Position numbers and translations under genes: made by a program. From Marisa cornuarietis (lineage: Eukaryota > Mollusca > Gastropoda > Architaenioglossa > Ampullariidae), in NCBI GenBank assembly GCA_004794655.1, contig SMMW01000585.1, positions 3,731,501 through 3,795,500 of the forward strand: DNA of 64,000 nucleotides, given 5' to 3'. How positions within the stretch are numbered: the first letter of the stretch is position 1; each line of letters starts with the position of its first letter. Below are positions 12,301-24,300 of this stretch, piece after piece. The notes below the pieces were generated by a model. The model saw only the letters and a list, made by a program, of their open reading frames with translations. It was not told the DNA's origin and made no database searches.

Positions 12301-15300
12301 TCACAGACACATTATAAATGCATATCAAAGATGATATCTTTCAACTAAACGCAAAACTATAGAAACTGTGCTCGGTGTGCTCGCGCACGCGCACACACAC
12401 GCTTAACTGAACTTTTATGGCTGTTTGTAACAACACGCGACAACATACGCAAGAAATGATTTCCATACGTCTATATGGGCAAAAACGTTCAACAGAAAAT
12501 GTGCCCGCATAAGACACGCCTACGACGATCATGAACCAGAACTCATTAAGGGACCAAGAATACAACTGCGGAAACTCAGTAGAGGACACCTGCGGCCTTT
12601 CCAGAACCTTTTGTCCTACACCTCTATAACCCCCCATCATCAACCCCATAGTCCAAATGCTCGAAACAGAAGTGTGTCGGCGTGGGTTGATAGGGGGTGT
12701 ATCGGGACCAAATCGGAGAGGCGTAAGAAAGCTCTAATCTGGTGTCAGGCACCGCCTCTGACGGCCCTCACGCTGTTAGAACCCTAGCGATTAGTATCAG
12801 CACTATGTGTAAACCAGTCAATATTTATGTTCATAGAACTTTAAGTACCATTGTGGTACAGCACTGTGTGTTGACCATTCAATACTGTTATTGCCATAAA
12901 GCTTCAGGTTACCTAAAGCTTACGATACTACCATTTTGTGTACATGCAGACCAGAAAAAATTAATACATGCATGCCCAATAACATTCATATGTATACAGA
13001 TTTCAGATTACGTTTGATATATTCTTGGGATAAAATATACTTGTTCTGTATCAGCAAAACATTTTGGAAAAATATAGATAGGCAGCCAAATAAACTTTGC
13101 AAACTTGTAGAATGCTTAGTGTAGTTATGGTCTTCGTAAATTTTACATGTGCAAATACAAAATGGCGTTGGTGACTTTACCATGGACCTGAAATGCACAA
13201 ATTCTTCGTAGTACTGGCAGGAAATATGAGGAAAAGCCTGCATATTCATTCTTTTCAGTAGGGGAGGAAATTATGGAATATTACAGCTAACCAGTCAGGA
13301 CTAGCACCATTGAATAGTAAATGCATGATAGTTGTGGATTAGATACCCAGGATAGAAAGTAAATCTACAATCTTTTCAGTTTTGTTTTCTGCAGCGACCA
13401 TTTACAATAGATTAGTAGATTTTTTGCCATTTAAGAGAATGACTCAAATTACTGCTTTAAGAGGAATTGTTATGTACATAATTCATACATTCCCATATGA
13501 TGTCCGTGGCTATTTATGTGAATGGGTTGGGGATTTATTTTTTCGAAGGCCATAACGATTTGCAAGTTAGAGGAAGCTACACGCCTGGAACTCTCGATAA
13601 ACATGCTTTCTTTCCTACAAGTAGATGCACGTTTCGGCAGATAAACATGTTTATACGCAAACATACGTCTAGAAGAAATGTATGTGTGCTTTAACACTCG
13701 TTTCGGCAGATAGACCTGTTTCTTCTATGTGTATACACAAATTTCGGAAGATTAACTTATTTACTCTATGCATAAGCACATGCTTGGCAGATAAACGTGT
13801 TTATCCTATGCATAAACAGTCGTTCTAGGGCAAACAGGAAAGAGCCGCTCGCTCGGAAACATATGTGTAGTACTGCATGTGAATGTGATCGTGCACACTT
13901 GTGCGTGCCAACGTGCATGGGTACCTGTGCCAGAAAATTTCTCTGCTATAGTTTATTCTAAGCGCATAAGAAGGCAACGTTTATGCGTAGCAGGAGCCGT
14001 ACAGATGTCGGGATCTTTCTGGCCAGAGGGCCGGTGCACCACCATGCACAAGAAATTTGATGTGATTATCGTGTCATTTGCTTCAAGCCCCTTCAATTAC
14101 AAACCTACCGCCTTAGAGTCCTTCATCCAATCTTTCTAGCGCTTCTAACTATCCATTGCAGCATTTTAATTGTTTCTTCTTTTTCCGAGCAATTTTCTTA
14201 TCGTTTGGAAAACGATGTCTTCGAAGGGAGCAGCCGAGCGTCATTTACACAGCAAATCGAGTCGAAGCACAGTTAGATTTATATCTGTTCTTGCCTCTCG
14301 AAAGTATGTTTGAATAAAATCGAGACTGCATCTCCAGTGCTTGTCTGTCTGTATAGTCTGGAAATACAATTGGTAAACGAACCGCACTTCAATTAACTTT
14401 TTAGAGCGTGCTCTGCCACGGCTGCTCTATATGCCGGTAAACGGCTCAGGAACTATGACACATGCTACTCGTGCAATCGTTCATCGGCACTGCACGCGCA
14501 CTGCACACCGGCACACAGCCCCCAAAATAGCAGCGCCCTTGCTTATAATTAGCTGAAGAGAGCTTCGACCAGACGTTCTGTCATCAGTAGCTTAACCATT
14601 TTGTCAGAGCTTCTATCTCTGTCTAGCGCCAGTAGTTTAACCAGTCTGTCAGGGTGCCTCTTGTTCTCTAGCGCCGGCAGCTTAAATATTTGTAAGGACT
14701 AGTCTCTTAGTCTAGTACCATTACTAACCATTCTGTGGGAATTTCTCTCTTAATCTAATGCCGGTAGCTTAACCGTCATCTGGTGGTTTCTCTTTTCGTC
14801 CTAAAAGTATGCATGTCTGTAGAAGCCAACAAGTATATTGTAGATATCTACTTTAGGACGGCATTCAACGCTGGTCCAAAACTACAAACATGAATCTACA
14901 TCGACAAGCATAATCTTTTCAAACCAAAACTGCCAAGTATGTACTTATTGTCCTCTTCTCCTGTACATAATTTATAGCTGGACACAGATACTTCAAAAAT
15001 AAGATTTTTAAAAAATACAAAATAAAAACGTTTATCTCCCGAAAGCTGATAGTATCCGTTTAAGTAATATAAATACATCGAACTAATAAAGATGGAAAAA
15101 ATTGATGAATCTCCCAAAATTGTAAACCTAAGAAAAATTTCTTATCAAACTACCATAAGTACATTTCGTAGCTTCAGAGAATCGTGAAACAGTATATTTT
15201 ATCTCCTCTGTCGAGAAGAAAGAAATGTTACATGGGTGTGTTCACGTCAGCAGCTATTTTTTTTAAAGAACAAAAACAAACGGCTGCGATGCCAAACCCA

Positions 15301-18300
15301 TTGCACTAACAAGTTTCAGAACACGCACGCCCGCACGCACACAGAACACTTCTACAGAGTTAAACTGCATCAGAGACTAGTGAGGCGACGTTGCCTGGGT
15401 CACCAGACAAGGCGAGAGTAGTTAGAAACGCACGCGCAGGAGGCTGGTTGTGTAATCGTCGTGACGCAGTTAGGATGAACCTGATGGCGCAGCCAAGAAA
15501 ACAAAGGCAGCAGACTGATCAGTCTCTGTCTTTTCTCACAGTCAGCCAATCAGGCAGGCAGACGACGTACAGGCAGTCAAGGAAGCCACACAGAGAGGGA
15601 AGGAAATGGAAAGTTACTGCGTCTTTGCCGACACGGGCAACCGCTCATTGTGAAGTAACATGTTTAAGTACAAGTACGCACAAACAGCAAAATAAACACA
15701 TTCTCTGCTGGAACTGTGTGTACAACGCTGTATACAATACTGTATTAAAAGAAATAAAGCTCTCTATGTACAACATTTATATTTATACTGTACTCGAATT
15801 TTGTGTATAACACTATGTACAGGATTCTATATTTATTCTGAACTCTGAATACAGCGCACACACCATTCTTTAACAGCTGTGTTCTGGGTGTAAAAACTGC
15901 CTAGAATTCGATTTCTGTGCAACCAACCAGGCATGCAAACTGCTAGCAAAGGGAAAGAGGAAAGCTAAAATTATTCACCCAAGTTTTCTCTCGCGAGCGC
16001 ACGCTTGGTTATAAGCAGTCGCTCACATAAGCTACGTACACATCAATTATTGCACACTTACAGGATACACAAATGGTTAGAATGTAATGAACTTGACAAC
16101 GTTTTCACTCGTGAAAAGCTGCAAAATATTCTATAGAATCTCTAGGTCCGTAATATAATAGACTTGTTATAGACCGCCCATGGCAGGATCAAAGGGAAAT
16201 AGCTATATATTTTATCGTCGAACGCCCCTTTAGCTCTGCATTTGTCAGAAATAGAAGACTGATACAAAAATACAGGTCTAACACTATATGAGGAGGTCGG
16301 TCATCAGCTAAAAAGATGCACTTATGTTGACAAGCTACAGGCCATCAAATTTTCAATACCAGATGTCAGCAAATTTTCATCATAATATATAAAAAGCTCC
16401 AACGAACAATGCAGAAACTAATAATCTTATCAGTATATCTTACTGACTCTAAAGAACAGAAATATTTAAAGATACAGACACTGTAGTATAGCGATGACCA
16501 CTAAGGTCGAAAGAAATCAAACTATCCAGCTTACTAATACTTTTCCCGCCCAGTTTGTCTCTGTCTACGTTATCTCCGATTGCAGTCACTTCTACTCTGT
16601 CCTTGCTCTTTACCTCCAGTGACATGTTATGTTTTCAGCATGCCATATCTGTGGGAGCAGCCCCCTTGTTTCATTGTTTCAGCCTAGGCACGACCGCCTT
16701 AACTAAAATATGTGAGTCACGTGGGGAGATCTGGGACCGGCCGCAGAGTCGTGCTAGTTGGATACTAACGCCTAGTAAGTCATCAAACCTGCTAATATTT
16801 TATCAGCATTTTAGCTGACTACGAGGCGTTAGCATCCAGCTAGCACGACTGTTCACTCGGCCCCTGAATTCTTCAAGTTGTTGCTAAACAGTACGCCACG
16901 AGATCTCGTGCTGATTGATAGATGACGAGAGTGGGCTAGAGGTTCGCGAGGAGAGGAAAGACATTTTCAGTAAAAGTTCTCAGGCAAGGGAAAAATCCTT
17001 CCGTAAACAGCAGAGGGAATTATTTATTAAAAGTTTGAGGCCGGCAGAAATAACACAAAAAGTGAAAGCCCATCAGTTACAAACGCCCAGTATTTGCGTT
17101 CGCATTTTCATAGACAAAAGGCATGCGAGATCCGAGTAACACGTAGTGTTTACGCTTTTCCTCTGCCTTCTTTTCAACCACTGGCGCTGCGGATGAGGTG
17201 CATTCACAATACGAACATCCATCTCTCCTCAAAAGCTTTAAGACATGATTCTGTTTATCTGTTTTCATATGTAATCCACCATCTCTTCTGGACGCTATTA
17301 CATCTCCTTTGTATAATACATTCATTCACAATAATTTAATGTTGAAGTTACTTCCTATCCTCTGGATGCTATTTCTCCTTTAGGTGTTGTTTCTGCTCCT
17401 CTGAATGCTGCTTTCTCTTAACGCAAATTTCTGATATAATTCACATTCAGCTTTCCCAGACCTCTCGCGACCTTTTCCAACTATGACAATTGTATGGCTA
17501 TAAATATCGTTAAAATATTGCTTAGTTATCAATATAAAAATATCATATTTAATAAATAGTGTAAAATATGGAGACATTGCACAGCTGCCGTCCAGTAAGC
17601 AATTGGATGATTTTAGTTACAAAAGACAGACTGCACTGGGCTGACGAGACTGACTGAAAGAGAATGAAATTTAGTCTAAAATTTTCCCCTGTCAGCACAT
17701 AACACATTTTATGCGTCTGGCAAAATGTGCTAGTAAAATCATACTGTTCTATCTGAATATATTTCAGTGGTGTTGAAAGATCACCAATATGGTTGAACGG
17801 AACAAGTGATTAAGACTTAGAGAAATAGATTAATGCCTAATGGTAAGATACAAATAAAAGTATTTAAATACAGCACCTTGCATTAGACTCAGGACGATGC
17901 CAGGTTTTTTTCCTTTCGTCCTTCAAAAGTTTTGAAGGGAAGTAACGTGTGGGAAAGGAAGGCGACATTAAAAAACAAAAGAAGATTTTTAGACTAAGCT
18001 ATTCCACAGGCGTTATTTGTGAAAGGGGCTTGCAGGATTGAGATTACTGAAGCAACATCTCTGTCTGGTATCGTCAGTGTCTGTCTCCAATATGAAATAT
18101 GAAAAAGATACTAGCGTATCTTGGTAAAACTATCAGGTAAAGATACTTGTAAGTCTTTCACATATCCTCTACCCACATCCGAACACTACTATGAAGTTAG
18201 AAAATACCCGTTTAATATTCACTCTCCTCTTATACATGTCTTTTCGTCCCCCTACCCTTTACCTATCTCCCCCAGTTTGCAGCTTCTTTTATTTTTTTTA

Positions 18301-21300
18301 ATCACCATTGCACTACACCTTGTAGTTACAAGACTGGTGCATCTGATAATTCAGTAGCATGCCCGTACCAAGTGCCTGCGTGTTTCGACTGTAGCCTTAA
18401 AGATTACCTACGGTATTAGCCCCTTTCTGGATTGCTATTCGATACTTATTAACTACAGACATGAAAACTGAACGGAAATTAATGGCATACTTTTAGTCCA
18501 GAGAGAGAGAGAAAGTAAAATGGGAGTGTGATCCACGAGGTTTATTTCATAAAACTACGAAAGTTATTAAACATAATGTCACATAAGGATATAATTAATC
18601 CTTTTATTGAAACAGAACTGCTACTAGTCACAGCCCGAACACTCTATAACCAACTAGGGATGACGTTGCCAAGTCATATAGTTTGCTGCTTATAAACAAT
18701 CCCCGTCGCCCCGCCCCCCTCCCCCAACCACCTATTGTACGCTTTAAAAAATAACATTTCAATGCCACACAACACAAAATACTTCTTTTTTATGAAATAT
18801 ATTTACGTTCCCTTTAGGATTTTTTTTCAAAAATAAATCCAGCAACACTCTATGCACTGGGGGTGAGAAGCTGAAGATCATGCTGACCTACTCGCATGCC
18901 CGCCCATCCAACCCACATTCGCCCAGACAGCCTACTATACCTTACGCCAGTTCCCCCCCCCCCCCTTGGTAACCGGCCAGCCAATTAGTTCGGATGTGAC
19001 TGGTTTATCGATGTTGAAATACGAGCGATTCTGAACTTTATCGTTCTAATTTTTAAGGCCTCATCTTGGGTGCAGACACAGATGGTCAAGAGCCTGTGCT
19101 TTGTTCCGTGACCGGACAACCATCATTTTCGGCAACGCACGCGTTGACGTGCACAGCACAACTCACAAGCTGAGTTAAAAAAAGAACAAATAAAAAAGGA
19201 GACGTAAAAATGAGGCGCAGGATCCGACATAATTTGTTTTCAATTTATAGGCAACAATGATTTGGCCAGCATCATGTTGGTTGGTATAAATGACATTCAT
19301 AAAGGTATAGATATCCACAAATGTCTTCTAGGATAAACCAACTAGTTAAAGCGAAAGCAATACAAGGATAATACTTATGTCTATTGGTATAATACAAATA
19401 TCTACCGAGATGATGAATGTCTAACTACCGCAGTAAGGCAGAGTTTAAGGTGATAACTCATGTGCACACCGATTTATATAGGATGTCTTCACTCCCACAT
19501 AAGTCCACGCATGCATGAGCTTATCTATAGTCACACACTATGAAATAATGTATCTCATCGCAAAGCACGAAAAAAAGGCCACCCAAACCAAAATTCCTTC
19601 ACGCCAGCGCGCATGCGTGCGCGTGTACGTGCAAAACAGGGAGGAATCAAAGCACGCACGAGCACACTCACGAGTTTTATGAGCGACTTATCTTTTGCCA
19701 CAGGCCAACCGAAACGGCTCGAGAGTAGGCCTGAACGCCGCTCACTTGGTGTTTCAAGCAACAGATAATGCAGCCACGCATCAGGTCATGCGCACTGAGA
19801 AGAGGCGTGTCCCGCAATAAAACATGGATGTACACTACTGAAGGCGACTTAATTTACTGTATCATCACAAATCGTTGGCGTGCGGGGTTCCAACACTAAT
19901 TTGATACACTCCTTTCATTCCGCGAGAATTTACTTTCGACTGTGCTAACGTAGACATCTTTGCACGACTGCAATGCTCGTGAAGCGAAAGCGCATCCACT
20001 GCCTGATTCCCCCCTCCCTTCACACACACATACACACAAAGAGATAAGGGAGGGTGAAACGGCAGAGGGAGCTTCACTTAAATGAATGCATCTATGTTTG
20101 TTCCAGATTTAGACAGGGAGGCCGTTTGGTCCCTGTCGTCTAGTTTGGGAGATAAACCAAATGCGGGGTAACTTTACCGCCTGCTACAGTCTAGGAGTGG
20201 AACCCATGCTGGGTACCGGGGAAAGTGAAGGAGACATACAGGTGGCTACCTAAGTGCACTTCTTGCATATCAATATATTTAAATATCTAATGATATGTCT
20301 AAGAGGAGCTCAAAAAGTCCAAATACTCATGCTGGCATTCGGACGAGAAAAAAACATCAGAGAGAGAGAGAGATGCATAATACTATAATACTTCAGCACT
20401 CATGCATTGCCTTTTATGCTCGGCTATCCTTCGACAATGAATTCAAATGTTCTGCTCCCATGCAGCCTAAATGTTGACAGAGCAATGAAGTGCATATCTG
20501 TGTTTAAACTATCAAGTGTCGTGTCTGTAAATCTTCTTTAGTGATTCTTTTGATCCCAGCATGAATGCTTTTCGATAAGTAACCCATTTTTGTCTTACGA
20601 TGATATCTGCAGACCGAGGCATATAGTCATGCTTTGTTTAGTCGGTTTCAGACCTCTGTTATCGGAACTTCTTAAAGGTATCGGGTATTCCTTCATGGTC
20701 GAGTGCACACTAGTGTAAGAGATTTGTAATAACATAAACTGTCATTATTGAAGCAAAAACAACAACCGATATGTCGAAATCAACAAAACAACGAGCCTAA
20801 AAACCAGGAAATCATGAGGCTTTCGGGATAAGGTGCCCATCTAACGAGATAAAGTGCTAAAATACAGGGATAATGCGTTAGTATGCTGGGATAAGTCACA
20901 GGTGTACCGTAATATGGCACGTCTGCCTAGATAATACATGTCTGACCTCTGGAATGAGACAAAAATCTACGGGAAAAAATACCTCTGACTAGCAAGGTTA
21001 GGCAAAAACTACAGGGAAAAGACTGACTACCGAGGTAAGGCAAAATCTACGGGGATAATGCATGTCTACCGTAATGAGACACTAGTCTAACTGTGAGGCT
21101 ATCTACTGACTGAAGACGGATGCAGGGTTATTTTACCGACAACTGGCAGACATCTGTCGAAAATGCTGTTGCGGCTTTGGCCATGAGCTGTCATAACTAA
21201 TCACAAGCTTGCCTTTGCAGGCATATGATGTATTTGAATGTGTCAGCAAGCTGCATTTCCTCCTCCTTTTTTTCAAATCGTGGACGTCGAATGGAAGGCT

Positions 21301-24300
21301 GGATACAGATCCACTCATGTGCAGTAAGTGCATAAAACTTTCTGGGTGGACATCGTTTGCTTTCATTGCCATAAGATTCCTTTAAGGCGCTAGCAGAGGT
21401 GACCCGACAGGACCGGCCTTCTTTTATACTGATTGTACTCAACGATAGTGGAGACTCTCACTTTCGTGTTGATCAAGGCTGCATGTGGGAATGCAGTAGA
21501 AGCTTAGATTACAGGAGTGTAAAGGCTTGAGCGACTATAGCAGAACACGACGGATGAATATAAAGACAGCTAGGGCCTAACTGTTCTCTCCCTTGAAGTC
21601 AGCTCAAATTACTCTCACTTTGTTGACATAACATCCTTCCTAGGATTAGCACTTGAAATGAAATCAAAAGCGTTGAAGGCCAGTGAGAAGAAGTTTAAGT
21701 TACGTGTGAATGCCGTCTTGGTACAAGAAAAATGTTCTTTATGCTCCATGTTTGTTCTGTCAACACCACTACGACGAAGCAGGTTGAAGAAAAAAGAAAA
21801 ATATTACTGCTGTTTGTGACTCGAGTAGTTCTTTCGGTTCAAGTACAACATGCAAGATGCGACCCCATGAAAGAACTGCTGTTTCGTATGCAGCTTTTGC
21901 TATAAAATACTTGCGAGAAAAAGATCCAGTAACATATTTTTGACTGTCGAGAGTTACGTTACACACATGCACATTATATAAACACTCGAGTCATTAGACC
22001 TTAATTTCCATGTTCTAACTGAAAAATGCAAACTTAATGGTTCATTGTACTGGGCTTTTCGATGTTCTCGTCGCCTGGCAAACCCATTTTCTACCACAGC
22101 ATCCACTTTTTATCTGTTTCGTCTTTTCGCCATACATCAATCAGTCACTGCAAACAGTACTTTCGAAGCGAAGCAGTACGATAATAAATCAAATGGAGAC
22201 TTTTTGACATTAGACCTTGATAGCAGCAGGCTGGCCGGCTACCATGTACACGCCTAGTGTGCCATTTGCAATAGCCAGGCGACTGAACGCCAAGCAAGCG
22301 AAACTAAACCTACTTTGACCCCCATACTCGTGTTCTTTTGTCAGACGAGAACGTGGTCCATGTCCGTCAAGCAAGGGCACGCGTCAACGTTTTTTGGGAA
22401 GGGGTAGAGTCAGAAAGAAAGTTTAGCGCCGCGTCAGCAACGAGGGCTGGTTGCTTGGTAGAGTTTTACTTGCTGCGGGCGGAGAGGGGGGAAGAGAGAG
22501 ACGGAGAGAAGGATCAGGTAAAGAGGGAGAGGAAGGAGTTGGCTCGCCATAGATATTGCACACCAGGACGCGTCGTTTCAAGCAAGCTGTAGGGCAGCGT
22601 TTCTCAACCTTTTACTTGTGACGCCCCCCCAGACGAATAAAGGTACGTCCGCGCGCCCCCCTTAGCCACTAATACCTATATGAGATATGAGAAAATGACC
22701 GCCTTTGCGGCCCCCTTTTCAGCAGCTTGCGCCCCCCTTGGGGGGCGCGCCCCCCAGGTTGAGAACCGCGGCTGTAGGGGCACACACGATACTGCCGGAG
22801 GCGGTATACGTATTCCTCTAACAGCCGTGCCTTCTCATCCCCCACGTCTCACTACCGAACAAGTCTAGTCTCTGTCGCCTAGCAACAATGGTATCCGCAT
22901 GTGTAACGTCTCTAGCCTACCATAAAGTCTCAATGGAACGTCCAGCGTTCGTGAAGACGACATATTTTGTTCTACGCGTGTGTAAATACCTCATCACCTC
23001 AGGGTCACTGAGATTACCTGTCTACCTGTTTCTATATGGCGTTTTAAGACACTGCTTGCTGATTTTCCTGTAACGTTTACCTCCCCCCATTAAGATAATA
23101 ACAAGATGAAGCTCTGTATAAAACACTCACTCACGCACGCACACATGCACGTACACTACTGAGTCGGACGGGTTTGACTGCGCGTGAAGTGTAGAGCGGG
23201 TGTGAGTACCGACATTTTCGAAATTCTTTTTCTCCAACATACGTCCGACAAAAGTAAGCGTTCTGGTATGCAAGGAAAATTCCAATTTTGCAATAAAAGT
23301 TTTGACGCCATATGAAACTTCAAAATACACGAAAAAGACGTCTACACCCCGAAATTTATGTTTTCTCATAACGAAAAAATATTATTTTGTTGTTGTTTCT
23401 TTCATTGTTAAGAAAGAAAATTGCCACAAGACTGGAGGCATATGAACTCCCGAATAGCTCGGTAAATTAAAATTTCATAATAAAGAAGTTACTTGTTGCA
23501 GGAGTATTTTCACACAATGTCGTTTGATAACCAATATATTAACAATAATGTGACTAATTTCTGTTAACAATAAGAAACATAGTAAGCCCACATTGGTTCT
23601 TAATAAATATCTCTTTCAGGATTTCTTTTGAATGAACGATTTAGATGATGCTTTTGAACGAGGTGGCTTACGGAACTCTCAAAAAGTGGCAGACACCATT
23701 TAAAAAAAATAAAGAAACTGAGACGGCTGTCACATTGGTTTTCAAAATATGTTTTTACAATTTATTTTGATTACTAAATTAAGATTATGCTTTCGAACAA
23801 CGTGACCTATGGAACACTCAAAAGTAGCAAACTATATTTTTTAAATAAAAGAAAGAACCGAGACAGCTGTAATGGATGGGTCTCACGAAATAAGGTGGGG
23901 TCAGGGGGAACAGCTGCTGCTTCCGTTTCACCGCTTCAAAAGAAGGCTTCTTTGAAGGACTTTCGCTTATTATGTTTTCTATTCTTCTCAGATGTGATGG
24001 AAGTGAACAAAATGCTCCCGCTGTCGTCATTCTTCTTGCTATAGTTGGTGTCAATGGATAAAATCACCTAAAGCGTAAACACAACAGTTCAAAAGCATTT
24101 CTTTCATGCACGTACAAGGCTTTCTAAAAATAAAAAAAAAGAACTGAGGCACGCGACAGGAAGAAAACGGAAAATTTTCGCGCGTGAGCAGTAGTCTGTA
24201 AGTGACATCAGGTGGCAGAATGACCAGATTGTGTGACCTTTTAGGTTCTTTCCGTCCTGCCGAATCCTTCATTGTCATGATTCACCAGTCACCCGCAGCA

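Noticed and set aside
15391..15810. 139-codon plus-strand frame
   Set aside because: Composition is basic/polar and repetitive, its end runs through tandem TGTATA-rich sequence, and no homology is recognised.
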